Numbered from the stretch's first letter, positions 7,946-16,732 are shown. The stretch: 55,973 nt of DNA from Brevibacillus centrosporus (GCF_003710815.1 NZ_RHHP01000043.1:1-55973), one strand, 5' to 3'. Notes: generated by a model from the sequence alone, not told the origin. Numbers and translations: made by a program.

Positions 7946-9382
7946 TTACCTCCATCGTCCTCGGGGTGGTTTTTTGGTCCAGTCCCAATCATGCTCATGT
8001 GGTACTTTTGGATGCATTTTAGGATTTCCGTGATCAGTAAAGTCAACATCTCGCAATGCTCTTCCATCAGAACCATAATATCTTCTTGTTTTCAAATCTC
8101 CATCTTCATCCATCAAGTCCATTGAAGAATTTGGTCTGCTAGACGTTGGCAGATTCCTACCTGTTGTTACAGAATGATCGGTAAGTTTTGGATAGTTAGT
8201 TAGTGCGTCTGGATCTAGATTTATCCCTGCAAGAAAATCAGGATAACCTTTTTCTATCTGATCTGCCATATATTCTTGTAGATTCCACTGTCGTAACTGT
8301 AACTGAGTTTCTCTACTAGAATTAAGGTAAACTTGGTTATCCCCTCTCATCCAAAGTATATATTTGTCATAACTTGATAAATCATCTTTTGTGAAACGAT
8401 CTCCATAAGGTCTACCATCATATTTCTCTCTACTACCAATATGCTCATAATCAGGACTCCACGATGAAGAGGAACTATTACAACTTCCTCCATGTGACCA
8501 TCTGCCATCTGCCGACTCACACCAATTCCCAGTAGGATCAATATTGTTAACTGGGTTGTTGTGAACATATGTGTAGCGGTTCAATGAGAGCGGATTATCC
8601 ACTTGCCCCTTATACATATCCTCCGAAATAAACCGCCCTACGCTTGGATCATAGTACCGCGCACGTAAATAATACAATCCAGTCTTTTCATCATAAACCT
8701 CTCCGCTATATTTAAACGGGTTAGTCATACCCTCTGTCTGGGAAACTACTTTTCCCCAGGTGTCATACTCATACGTATTCAGGTCGTTCCCACTATTATC
8801 GCTAACAGACACAACATCACCGTGACTGTTATACCCATAATAACCACTTTCTCCAGATGCAAAGTCCTTTCGGAATAAAAGCTCATTACCCCAGATGTTC
8901 CGTGCTTGGACATTTCCAACTGCATCAAGCTCCTCAACGACCTTCCCATTCAAGTAGACGTATTTTGTTTCAGTACCATTTTCCACCTTTGTAGCACGCA
9001 ATCCGTCTCCAAAGTAGGTGTAGGCTGAAGTATCTCCTGTCTTGGCATTAGAAGTACCACGTAGTCGGTTTCGTTCATCAAATGTGTACGTAACACTCCC
9101 GTTATCAACGGACTTTTTCCCTTCAAAAGGTGCATCGGCATTGAATTGACGGTTTAGTAGGTTTTCCGCCACCTGCTGCGGCGTGGCGTTTGTGTACTTC
9201 TTTTTCTTTCTCCGGATAACAGACTTGATTCCCATTACCTTCATTAACCGTTCTACGCGCTTATGGTTAATGGTTTTTCCGGTTTGTTTTCGCATATGCA
9301 GGGTTAATTGACGGTAGCCAAAGGTGTGCTCCACTTTCTCATAGATGGTCATCATCATCTGGGTAAACTGCTCATTCTCCAT
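7946..9382 (-). CDS. Chimera: IS3 OrfB N-terminus fused in frame to an Rhs core and toxin tip
   Basis: 478 residues from the ATG at 9382. Residues 1 to about 85 are the HTH_21 region of an IS150-type OrfB (YRQLTLHMRKQTGKTINHKR, then RLMKVMGIKSVIRRK, ending FNADAP). From residue 86 (about 9127) the frame runs without break into Rhs repeats (YTFDERNRLRG), the core end RYYDPSVGRFISED and a variable tip. The tip ends DHGNPKMHPKVPHEHDWDW, rich in His and Asp, resembling the end of polymorphic-toxin type 24 proteins; this is a weak family call. The frame also extends upstream of 9382 in OrfB sense to the A6G slippery site at 9559-9565. The rve catalytic domain of the transposase is missing, as is most of the Rhs protein. 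Confidence 0.7.
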   Translation of the reverse strand: MENEQFTQMMMTIYEKVEHTFGYRQLTLHMRKQTGKTINHKRVERLMKVMGIKSVIRRKKKKYTNATPQQVAENLLNRQFNADAPFEGKKSVDNGSVTYTFDERNRLRGTSNAKTGDTSAYTYFGDGLRATKVENGTETKYVYLNGKVVEELDAVGNVQARNIWGNELLFRKDFASGESGYYGYNSHGDVVSVSDNSGNDLNTYEYDTWGKVVSQTEGMTNPFKYSGEVYDEKTGLYYLRARYYDPSVGRFISEDMYKGQVDNPLSLNRYTYVHNNPVNNIDPTGNWCESADGRWSHGGSCNSSSSSWSPDYEHIGSREKYDGRPYGDRFTKDDLSSYDKYILWMRGDNQVYLNSSRETQLQLRQWNLQEYMADQIEKGYPDFLAGINLDPDALTNYPKLTDHSVTTGRNLPTSSRPNSSMDLMDEDGDLKTRRYYGSDGRALRDVDFTDHGNPKMHPKVPHEHDWDWTKKPPRGRWR

Positions 9383-9528
9383 CTCTCGAGCACCGGGTTT
9401 GCGATTTAGCCACTTGTAATAGCTTGAGCGTGCAATTCCTGCAATTTCACATAGGAGTTGAACGCTAATTGACGTATCTTTTTGAAGCGCTTGGATGGCA
9501 AGGTAAATTGTTTCCTGCCGTGTCTGAT

Positions 9529-10206
9529 TTAGCGTCGCCTTCTTTCTAGCTCCTCTAACTTTTTTAAGAATGCATTTTCCGCCCGAAGTCGCTCAATTTC
9601 GCACTCCATCTTCTTCATCTTGAGTTTCTGTTGATCGGCCTCTGTTAACTCCTCCGGAGTTTTCTTTCTCCCTCGGCCATCCTTTAACGCATCCTGACCG
9701 CCATCTTCGAATTTCTTCACCCATTGGTATACTTGCTGGTAGGAGACCTGAAAATGTTCAGCTGTCTTTTGGTAGTTATGTTCATGTGCCAGACAATACT
9801 GCACAATCTCAATTCGTTCTTGCCAAGTCGTAGAGCGACCCTTTGTCATAGCTTTTGCTTCCCCTTTATAGGCTTTTAAGCTGCTATGACCATTATACGT
9901 GTTGATCCAATTAAAAAGCTGTCTCGTGCTAGCAATCTTGTATTTATCGATGATCTGGTACTGAGACAATCCCCCCTCAAGGTAATCCTTTAGCGCTCGG
10001 AGCTTAAGCTCAGCACTATAGCGTTGAAGATGCGTACGACGCTCTAACCCTTCATATCCATACATCTTGTACCGACGCTGCCATTTCATTAAAGTCGTCT
10101 TGTTAATCTCATATTTCTTCGCAGCTGCCAGGAAACCAATTTCCCCATTTGATACTTCTTCGAGAATGGCGAGTTTCTCCAAAGCATTATATTTACCTCT
10201 AGACAT
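9529..10206 (-). CDS. IS3-family transposase OrfA (IS150-type, several HTH motifs)
   Basis: 225 residues with repeated helix-turn-helix modules: FLAAAKKYEINKTTLMKWQR near the start, YQIIDKYKIASTRQLFNWI near residue 90 and YQKTAEHFQVSYQQVYQWVK near 150. A Leu-rich coiled coil (KKMECEIERLRAENAFLKKL) follows, as in IS150 OrfA. The gene ends shortly after an A AAA AAG slippery stretch, where this family makes OrfAB by a -1 frameshift. It binds the element ends. Without a complete orfB it cannot transpose alone. Confidence 0.9.
   Translation of the reverse strand: MSRGKYNALEKLAILEEVSNGEIGFLAAAKKYEINKTTLMKWQRRYKMYGYEGLERRTHLQRYSAELKLRALKDYLEGGLSQYQIIDKYKIASTRQLFNWINTYNGHSSLKAYKGEAKAMTKGRSTTWQERIEIVQYCLAHEHNYQKTAEHFQVSYQQVYQWVKKFEDGGQDALKDGRGRKKTPEELTEADQQKLKMKKMECEIERLRAENAFLKKLEELERRRR
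9559..9565 (-). other. Likely -1 frameshift site (A6G) of IS3 orfA/orfB
   Basis: On the minus strand the sequence TTA AAA AAG within orfA is a canonical slippery heptamer. In the -1 frame translation continues past the orfA stop without interruption through the orfB start region and on into the Rhs chimera. Confidence 0.65.
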
Positions 10207-10339
10207 GAAAAAGCTCCCCTCACAATAGCAAGCTTTTTATTATTTCGCCTGTCTACCGTATGGGGAGCATATCAGTCTTAGACTGCCGCTGTTGTCTTTG
10301 AACTAACGAACCCGTTAGTATAACAACAATAATGGGTCA

Positions 10340-10882
10340 TCAAAACTCCAATATGTCCTTGGTATTAATGTGTTTTATTTCGTTAATACTTTCTGATTTC
10401 CCCTGGTTGGTCAACATTTCTAATAATCCGTCTGGGACAAGCTTAATATTCGGATTATCCTTAAAATCGGTCACACGTTTCCAAACTGCTATAAATTTGT
10501 TTTCCCCTTCGAAACCTTCAATAGCTTCGTGTTCATAAGATTTGTTGGAGAGTAACTTTGCTTCATATATAAAATCGAATTCATGACCAGTCTCGGCATA
10601 GTAAGGGAAAATATTCTCAATGATTCCCAATAGCCTTACTTCAGTAATTTCCTGATTGATTTCTTCCTTCACTTCACGAATTACAGCAGATTTACTGTCT
10701 TCACCGTATTCGATAGTTCCGCCGACTGGACGAAAAGTGATTACATCGTCCTCTTCCGGAAATTGTTCTAACAATATTGATTCCTCTTTCCAAATGATAC
10801 AAAGTGAAGCCGCCCTGTATTTCAGAATTTGAGATATGCTAACCACTCCCTTAAATTGGATATAAATGTAATGATATTCCAA
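10340..10882 (-). CDS. NUDIX hydrolase
   Basis: Up to 180 residues. The Nudix box G-x5-E-x7-REVKEEINQ begins in GGTIEYGEDSK near residue 54, so hydrolysis of a nucleoside-diphosphate-linked substrate is expected; the substrate is unknown. The start is uncertain: 10882 is a TTG without clear ribosome binding site. AAGGGAG at about 10846-10852 would suit a start near 10835, close to the first conserved strand. It lies upstream of the IS3 left end on the same strand and has no recognisable partner gene. Confidence 0.8.
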   Translation of the reverse strand: MEYHYIYIQFKGVVSISQILKYRAASLCIIWKEESILLEQFPEEDDVITFRPVGGTIEYGEDSKSAVIREVKEEINQEITEVRLLGIIENIFPYYAETGHEFDFIYEAKLLSNKSYEHEAIEGFEGENKFIAVWKRVTDFKDNPNIKLVPDGLLEMLTNQGKSESINEIKHINTKDILEF

Positions 10883-10961
10883 ATGTTTTGGTAGGTAAAG
10901 TTAAACTAAATAGAGCTTTTGTTAGCTACTGTTGCTCAACTATCCTTCCCTTTACTTCTGT

Positions 10962-10997
10962 AAAAAAGAAGCTGCCTTCACCGTTGCAGCTTCTTTC
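10962..10997 (-). terminator. Rho-independent terminator
   Basis: An 11-bp stem (AAAGAAGCTGC with GCAGCTTCTTT) with a short loop, followed by TTTTTTA on the minus strand. It would end transcription from the broken small gene or the HTH gene upstream. Confidence 0.75.
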
Positions 10998-11096
10998 GCT
11001 ATAGAACCCGTTAGCGTAGTCACCAACCTTGAATATAATTCCTCCAAGGTCTTGTTTCAGCTTTGTCTCGCTCTTTTAAATCGGTGAAATCTCAGT

Positions 11097-11273
11097 CTAT
11101 TTTACGCAACCTTTACAAGGAATTGGGTAATGCTTAGTTTGATTATTTATTCCGATATGAGTTATGAACCATTTTTTATGATCATGAGGATCATAGTAGA
11201 GTCTTGAATGCTCGTCATCATGTACATATTGTCCTCAATACCCACTTTTATCACCCCTATAATCACTCAGCAT
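11097..11273 (-). pseudogene. Possible small gene with an in-frame TGA, unidentified
   Basis: On the minus strand 59 codons run from an ATG at 11273 to a TAG at 11099-11097, broken by a TGA at 11238-11236. The downstream part (GQYVHDDEHSRLYYDPHDHK, then a CKGC near the end) looks protein-like, with clustered His, Asp and two Cys that could bind metal. There is no clear ribosome binding site and no recognised family. The rest of 10883-11347 holds only the terminator at 10962. Confidence 0.3.
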
Positions 11274-11347
11274 CGAATTTGAACTAATAATACCATTTGT
11301 CCAGATTATATTTTTACTTTTTTCTATACTTTTTTTACTGAAGTTAG

Positions 11348-11683
11348 CTATTTAAGATTATTCCTTATCTTTCTATGTATTTTAAATTCTATAAATTCTT
11401 CAATCTCTTTTTGGCAAATTAAGTCTAGTTCCCTCGTCTTTCTAATTAATTCATAATCTAATGATGTTACTTGGGACGACTCAACCCCCCCCATCACCAA
11501 CCAGTTTAAGTCAATCTTAAAATGCTTCTTTATTTCATACAACGTTTCCACTGATGGTTTTAATTTTCCCTTTTCTATTTCACTTAACGTACCTTGAGAG
11601 ATACCCATCAAAGCAGCAAAATCAATTTGAATCATGTTGTTAATCTTGCGTATATATTTTATTCTTCCTCCAATATCATTCAT
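11348..11683 (-). CDS. Cro/CI-type HTH repressor
   Basis: 111 residues. An XRE helix-turn-helix occupies residues 6-60 (QIDFAALMGISQGTLSEIEK), followed by a Lys/Glu-rich helical tail suited to dimerisation. The start ATG has TAAGGAGGAG upstream. It is the accessory-region gene nearest to ssrA and may be a repressor left from an integrated element. No operator is evident. Confidence 0.85.
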   Translation of the reverse strand: MNDIGGRIKYIRKINNMIQIDFAALMGISQGTLSEIEKGKLKPSVETLYEIKKHFKIDLNWLVMGGVESSQVTSLDYELIRKTRELDLICQKEIEEFIEFKIHRKIRNNLK

Positions 11684-11717
11684 CTTAGACTCCTCCTTAA
11701 TTAATGGGGAATATATA

Positions 11718-11753
11718 CAAAGAAGTCCTCATTTTATTGAGGACTTCTTTTAG
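11718..11753. terminator. Bidirectional terminator hairpin
   Basis: AAAGAAGTCCTCA pairs with TGAGGACTTCTTT around a short AT loop, with T-rich tails on both sides. It separates the ssrA 3' flank from the accessory region and could end the tmRNA transcript. Confidence 0.65.
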
Positions 11754-11866
11754 GTGTATATAATTAAAGCATTTGTTTGCCGAGAGTTTATTAAAGCATA
11801 TACTTGCCAAAGCGGCAAAGATTTGATTTAAGTCACACCTTTACAGGTGACATCACTGATATGTAA

Positions 11867-12222
11867 GGTGGAGGCGGGGGGATTCGAACCCCCGTCCGAA
11901 AACAGCGATACATGAGCATCTCCGAGCGCAGTCACTCATTTAGAGTTTCGGTGACAGATTCGCGGAGTGACGCGCTGACCTGGCACCTAGCCTGATTGAT
12001 CTTCTTCCTTCGGCTCCAGGCGGAAGCCTCCGGCGTATCCCACTAAAGTTGAGCGCTAGTCATGCCACATGGGCGATGGAATGGTAGCGCCTCACTGGTT
12101 ATTAAGCAGCGAGAGAAAGTTGTTTGTTGCCAGTTAAATGGCGTTTGCGTTGATGACGAGGTCCGCAACCCCCCGGCTCGCTTCTCATGCTCTACCATCC
12201 CCGTCGAATCCAGAACGCCCCC
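11867..12222 (-). ncRNA. ssrA: tmRNA (transfer-messenger RNA)
   Basis: The 5' end GGGGGCG (12222-12216) pairs with 3' CGCCTCC (11876-11870) to form the acceptor stem. The T-arm reads GGGTTCGAATCCCC and the 5' side has the conserved TTCTGGATTCGACGGGG. The mRNA-like part codes for a tag ending GNKQLSLAA followed by TAA TAA. CCA is not fully encoded. Its role is rescue of stalled ribosomes with SmpB, encoded just upstream. The 3' end borders the accessory region. Confidence 0.95.
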
Positions 12223-12315
12223 AGGATAAGAGGTGACAAAAAGTCTAGGTGAAGAGACAACCATCATGTTCCGCACCTAGACTGTGTTTAACAGTGTACT
12301 GTTTACTGCTCCTTA

Positions 12316-12345
12316 ACTATAGCACATTGGCCAAGCAAAACTCAA
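12316..12345 (-). promoter_or_regulatory. ssrA promoter
   Basis: On the minus strand TTGAGT, an 18-bp spacer and TATAGT with an upstream TG (extended -10). The predicted start is about 85 bases before the mature tmRNA 5' end, leaving a leader to be processed. Confidence 0.7.
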
Positions 12346-12476
12346 CGTTGATTCCTGCCAGCCATGCCATCGGGAACCAGACTTGGAAAGTCAAACTTTC
12401 TTTGCCACCGCTATAGTCGTGTACATTCCCGCCATTGTGCGGGTGGCGGTTTGTAACGAAGTGCAGCTATACCAGC

Positions 12477-12950
12477 CTACGCCTTCTGCCGCTCACGCAA
12501 GGCACGTTCCACTTCGCGCGCAGCGTCCTTCTTCTTGAGATCCTCGCGCTTGTCGTAGTTCTTCTTCCCTTTGACCAGCGCCAGCTCGACTTTGGCCCAG
12601 CCGCCCTTCAAATAAATGCTGAGCGGTACGAGCGAGTAGCCTCTCTCGCGGATCAGGCCGTTGAGCTTGAGAATTTCCAAGCGTCTCATCAGCAGTCTGC
12701 GGGTACGCTCCGGCTCATGGTTAAAGCGGTTGCCCTGCTCGTACGGGCTGATGTGCACGTTGTACAGCATCAGCTCGCCATTTTGCACACGGGCGAAGCT
12801 GTCCTTGAGCTGGACGCGGGCAGCTCGCACAGATTTGATCTCCGTTCCGGTCAGCTCGATACCCGCTTCAAATACTTGCTCGATGTGATAGTCGTGGCGT
12901 GCTTTTCGATTTTGGGCAACTGTTTTGGTCCCGGCTTTGTCTTTTGACAT
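12477..12950 (-). CDS. smpB: SsrA-binding protein SmpB
   Basis: 157 residues from the ATG at 12950, which has GAGGTGATCTCC before it; the upstream in-frame extension is not conserved-looking. Family motifs: HDYHIEQVFEAGIELTGTEI, then VHISPYEQGN and the basic tail KKNYDKREDLKKKD. It binds the tRNA-like part of tmRNA and places it in the stalled ribosome. It lies downstream of rnr and upstream of ssrA on the same strand, the usual Firmicute order. Confidence 0.97.
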   Translation of the reverse strand: MSKDKAGTKTVAQNRKARHDYHIEQVFEAGIELTGTEIKSVRAARVQLKDSFARVQNGELMLYNVHISPYEQGNRFNHEPERTRRLLMRRLEILKLNGLIRERGYSLVPLSIYLKGGWAKVELALVKGKKNYDKREDLKKKDAAREVERALRERQKA

Positions 12951-13068
12951 GGAGATCACCTCACTTGCGATTTTCCTGCGTTTCGTACCAGTAAGTCTAG
13001 CAAATTTTAACCAGTGTGGCAAGCCATTTACCCGGCAAATGCCGCATAAACGGCCATTACACAACTGT

Positions 13069-15570
13069 TTAACGGCGTTTCCGCTTCGCTGTTTGCGTCA
13101 CGTTTTTCCGGTTCTTCTTCTTGGAGCGAACGAGATCCTCCCAGAACCCTTTTTGACGTTGGGTTGGCGTATCTGTTCCCTCTCCAGTTCCGATAGCGAC
13201 CACATCTTCACTTGCAGTTGAGGTACTGCGTTGTCCACCGCGTCGGGAAGATGTTTTGGGTCCTTCATTCTTCCTGCGCTCTTTGTACTTTTGGCGGATG
13301 GCAGCTGGATGCGGCTTATCCTTATCCTTTTGACGTTCCGGTCGATCTGAACGGGAACGGTCCTGCTTACCGCCACGACGCTCTCCACCGCGTCCGTCGA
13401 TGACCTTCGGCGTGCGTTCACGACTTCCGCGGAAGCCTGCAGCCTTGGTCATACCCACGATTTCAAAATCGATGGTCCGCTCATCTACATTGACACTTGC
13501 CACGCGGACCTGTACCAGATCGCCGATGCGGAACTGCTTGCCCGTCCGCTCCCCGACCAGAGCGTACATTTTCTCGTGGTAGTGGTAGTAATCGTCTGTC
13601 AAAAAGCTGACGTGAACCAAGCCTTCGATCGTATTCGGCAGCTCGACGAAGATCCCGAACGAGGTAACACTGGAGATAACGCCCTCGAACTCTTCTCCGA
13701 CACGCTCCTTCATGAACTCCGCTTTTTTCAGATCGTCCGTTTCCCGCTCGGCATCTACAGCCAAACGCTCGCGCTGAGAAGCATGCTCCGCGATTAACGG
13801 CATGTGCTCTGTCCAATACGCCATGCGTTTTTCTGACAGCTGCTCTCCAGATTCGATCCAGTCACGAATGCGACGGTGAACGATCAGGTCGGGATAACGG
13901 CGGATCGGCGAAGTGAAGTGCGTGTAGAACTCCGTGGAAAGACCATAGTGCCCGAGGCTTTCCGCGTCATAACGCGCTTGCTTCATCGAACGCAGCATCA
14001 CGGTGCTGATAATGATTTCTTCCGGCTTTCCTTTGACCTCTTCCAACAGCTGCTGCAGGGCTCTCGGATGTACCGAGTTACCTTTTCCACGAATAGAGTA
14101 GCCAAAGTTGGTGATGAACTCCATGAAAGCCATCAGCTTCTCGGCATTCGGATCTTCGTGGACCCGATACATGAAAGGCTGCTTCATCCAGTGGAAATGC
14201 TCGGCTACTGTTTCGTTGGCGGCAAGCATGAACTCTTCGATGATTTGCTCGGCAATGGAACGGGTGCGGAACCCGATATCCGTCGGTGTCCCCTCTTCGT
14301 TCACGTAAATTTTTGCTTCACGGAAGTCAAAGTCGATAGCACCGCGCTGCATCCGTTGCTGACGACGCTTGAGCGCCAGCTTCTCCATCTCCTGGAACAT
14401 CGGGACGAGCTCGCTGTATTTCTCGATCAGCGCTTCATCCTTGTCCTGCAGGATGCTGCGTACGTCCGCATACGTCATCCGCTCGTTGGTGCGAATCACG
14501 CTGAGGAAAATGTCGTACTTCACGACCTTCGCCTCTTTGTCCATCTCCATGTCGCAGGAGATTGTCAGTCGATCGACCTTTGGATTCAAGCTGCAAATTC
14601 CGTTGGACAAACGGTGCGGAATCATCGGAATCACTCGGTCGACCAGGTAGACGCTGGTTCCGCGGCGATAGGCTTCATTATCTAAAGCCGATTTTTCCTG
14701 TACGTAATAGCTCACATCCGCGATATGAACTCCCAGGCGCACGTTGCCATTTGGCAGCGTCTCGAGGGACACGGCATCGTCGAGGTCTTTGGCGTCTGCA
14801 CCGTCGATCGTGACCATCATACGGTCGCGCAGGTCGCGGCGTCCTTTAATCTCTTCTTCGGAGATTTCACTAGGCGCAGCCTCTGCTTCGGACAATACAT
14901 CCTCGGGAAATGCCTCTGGCAGGTTAAACTTGCGGATGATCGAGAGAATATCGACGCCTGGGTCGTTTTTGTGACCCAAAATCTCTACGACTTCTCCCTC
15001 CGGATTCACTCTGCCTTCCGGATAACGCACGATGTTGACCACGACTTTGTGGCCATCTACGGCTCCGTTGTACGCATTTTTCGGAATGAACACGTCCTTG
15101 CCGATTCGCTTCTCATCCGGGATGACAAATGCGTAATGCTGCTCATCCTTAAACGTCCCCACGACTTGCTTGATGCCCCGCTCTACGACGCGAATGATGC
15201 GTCCTTCCAGCCGGTTGCCCCCTGGCTCCTTCTCGACTCGAACGAATACGGTGTCGCCGTGCAAAGCGCCATTCATATCATTCGCATGGACGTAGACGTC
15301 TTCCATCTCCGGTGTCTCCGGAATGACAAAGCCAAAGCCTTTCGGGTGACTCTGCAAACGCCCACGCACCAAATTCATTTTCTCTGGAACGCCGTAGCGA
15401 TTCGCCCTCGTCCTGATGACCTCGCCGCTCGCTTCCAGTCCATTGAGCGTTTTCACCAGTTCTTTAAACGTTGCGGAATCCTGAATCCCAAAAGCTTCTT
15501 CCAATTCCTTTACGGTCATCGGGTGGTATGCCTGCTCCCGCATGAACGCAAGAATATCTTGATCCTTCAT
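13069..15570 (-). CDS. rnr: Ribonuclease R
   Basis: 833 residues, 3'-5' exoribonuclease. In order: an N-terminal helical HTH-like domain (1-70), cold-shock domains (about 70-230), the RNB catalytic domain with IDGADAKDLDDAV carrying the metal-binding Asp residues near 255-265, the S1 domain (EGVISSVTSFGIFVELPNT, near 645) and a long Lys/Arg-rich tail. The start follows AAGGAGG. It works with SmpB/tmRNA in quality control and is encoded next to them. The basic tail after residue 715 is of low complexity, as in other RNase R proteins. Confidence 0.97.
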   Translation of the reverse strand: MKDQDILAFMREQAYHPMTVKELEEAFGIQDSATFKELVKTLNGLEASGEVIRTRANRYGVPEKMNLVRGRLQSHPKGFGFVIPETPEMEDVYVHANDMNGALHGDTVFVRVEKEPGGNRLEGRIIRVVERGIKQVVGTFKDEQHYAFVIPDEKRIGKDVFIPKNAYNGAVDGHKVVVNIVRYPEGRVNPEGEVVEILGHKNDPGVDILSIIRKFNLPEAFPEDVLSEAEAAPSEISEEEIKGRRDLRDRMMVTIDGADAKDLDDAVSLETLPNGNVRLGVHIADVSYYVQEKSALDNEAYRRGTSVYLVDRVIPMIPHRLSNGICSLNPKVDRLTISCDMEMDKEAKVVKYDIFLSVIRTNERMTYADVRSILQDKDEALIEKYSELVPMFQEMEKLALKRRQQRMQRGAIDFDFREAKIYVNEEGTPTDIGFRTRSIAEQIIEEFMLAANETVAEHFHWMKQPFMYRVHEDPNAEKLMAFMEFITNFGYSIRGKGNSVHPRALQQLLEEVKGKPEEIIISTVMLRSMKQARYDAESLGHYGLSTEFYTHFTSPIRRYPDLIVHRRIRDWIESGEQLSEKRMAYWTEHMPLIAEHASQRERLAVDAERETDDLKKAEFMKERVGEEFEGVISSVTSFGIFVELPNTIEGLVHVSFLTDDYYHYHEKMYALVGERTGKQFRIGDLVQVRVASVNVDERTIDFEIVGMTKAAGFRGSRERTPKVIDGRGGERRGGKQDRSRSDRPERQKDKDKPHPAAIRQKYKERRKNEGPKTSSRRGGQRSTSTASEDVVAIGTGEGTDTPTQRQKGFWEDLVRSKKKNRKNVTQTAKRKRR

Positions 15571-15666
15571 TCACAAACCTCCTTTTTCGCTTGGTTGATC
15601 ACCGAGCTTCCTTTTCACTCATTACTATGTAGTATTCACCGGTTACACGCATCGCAATCGGAATAG

Positions 15667-15700
15667 AGAAAAAGGCAGCAAGTCGCACTTGCTGCCTTTT
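15667..15700 (-). terminator. Terminator after secG
   Basis: AAAGGCAGCAAGT pairs with ACTTGCTGCCTTT, with a T-run on the minus strand. It separates secG from rnr, so rnr needs its own promoter in 15571-15666. Confidence 0.8.
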
Positions 15701-15713
15701 GGCCATTCGTCTA

Positions 15714-15962
15714 TTACGCCCCTGTTTTCAAGAAATAACCGAGCAAAATCGCAAAAATCATGAAAGCTACCGCAAATACAACGGTCAGCTTGCCCAAAAG
15801 TGCGTCAATCCCACGAGCTTTTTGTTTGCCCATGAGTTGCTCAGCACCGCCACCAATCGCTCCCGAAAGGCCGGCACTTTTACCAGATTGTAACAATACG
15901 ACGATAATTAAGCCAATACTTGCAATCACAAGTAAGATTTTCGCAGCCAATGCCATCTTCAT
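15714..15962 (-). CDS. secG: Preprotein translocase subunit SecG
   Basis: 82 residues with two membrane segments (about 5-25 and 58-78) joined by the conserved loop GKSAGLSGAIGGGAEQLMGK. It is the auxiliary subunit of the SecYEG channel. It lies upstream of rnr as in Bacillus, but the carboxylesterase gene often found between them is absent. Confidence 0.95.
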   Translation of the reverse strand: MKMALAAKILLVIASIGLIIVVLLQSGKSAGLSGAIGGGAEQLMGKQKARGIDALLGKLTVVFAVAFMIFAILLGYFLKTGA

Positions 15963-16248
15963 TCACCTCAAAACGTATTTCCAAGGCGGTAAAAAACCAA
16001 TACGTCTACTTTATCACAATTCATAGCTAGCATCAAGCTGGCTGTGCCTACAGATTTAGTGAACTTCTACCAGAATTGTCACGTTGTATGCAGGGCAATA
16101 ATATATAGAAGGAACGAATAGTGAAGTAGAGATTATTTGGAAATTGTGTACTTTCTTTGTCGGTTTTTTAGTCGCCTTGCAACTGTCAAGATTTTGCCGT
16201 AAAATTGCAGTTGAACCTTTATTACTTGCCTTGGGAGGTCTTTGTCAG

Positions 16249-16647
16249 ATGGCTGGGTCCAACAAAAAAGACATGAATCAAAACGACGTAATTGATTCCG
16301 CGAAGGCCTTTTTTACTTCGTTTGGTATCTTGTTTCTAGTTTTTCTCATTGCACTTGTAGGATCGATTATTTTCCCACCAAAACATGGGGAAGAAGCTGC
16401 AGGCCCAGGTGGAGCACCTACTGCTAACATTGACGCTGCTGCTATTTTTAAACAAAACTGCGCTTCCTGTCACGGTCAAAACCTGGAAGGGATCGTTGGA
16501 CCAAACTTGACTAAGGTTGGTGCAACTCACAGCGCTGAAGACATCCAGAAAATCATTAAAGAAGGAAAAGGCGGCATGCCTCCAGGATTGCTGAAAAAGA
16601 ATCCAGAGATTCAAGCTGTTGCCCAATGGCTGTCTGAACACAAATAA
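16249..16647 (+). CDS. Membrane-anchored cytochrome c (c550/c551 type)
   Basis: 132 residues from an ATG with GGGAGGT upstream. A single N-terminal membrane anchor (FFTSFGILFLVFLIALVGSI) is followed by a Gly/Pro/Ala linker, then a class I cytochrome c domain with CASCH (heme attachment and His ligand) and GGMPPG (Met ligand). It is expected outside the membrane as a small electron carrier. Frames upstream of 16249 lack a start signal. Transcribed alone and closed by the hairpin at 16669. Confidence 0.9.
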   Translation: MAGSNKKDMNQNDVIDSAKAFFTSFGILFLVFLIALVGSIIFPPKHGEEAAGPGGAPTANIDAAAIFKQNCASCHGQNLEGIVGPNLTKVGATHSAEDIQKIIKEGKGGMPPGLLKKNPEIQAVAQWLSEHK

Positions 16648-16668
16648 GTACATAGATGGCCCGATTAA

Positions 16669-16703
16669 AGAACACCGGAGACTCGTCCTCTTCGGTGTTT
16701 TCG
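16669..16703 (+). terminator. Terminator after the cytochrome c gene
   Basis: AACACCGGAG pairs imperfectly with CTCTTCGGTGTT, followed by a T-rich stretch. Confidence 0.6.
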
Positions 16704-16732
16704 CCATTATATAAGGAAGTGAGCAGCCGAAC

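Larger units (their letters stand above)
9128..10274 (-). mobile_element. IS3-family (IS150-type) element, 3' truncated
   Basis: It includes orfA, the frameshift site and the first part of orfB. The left inverted repeat is probably 10249-10274, reading TGATATGCTCCCCATACGG from the outer end on the minus strand. The right end is gone: the element stops at the Rhs junction at about 9127. It resembles the right end of the IS3 remnant at 46958. Confidence 0.75.

Noticed and set aside
12043..12276. 77-residue minus-strand frame
   Set aside because: It lies within the tmRNA gene and its leader, so it is not a protein gene.
12430..12455. GC-rich hairpin downstream of smpB
   Set aside because: Stem CCGCCA/TGGCGG is present but no T-tract follows on either strand, so a terminator call is not supported.
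13876..14685. Long plus-strand frames opposite rnr
   Set aside because: They are complements of a certain gene and have no start signals. The same holds for frames opposite eno, gpmI, rpoN and others.
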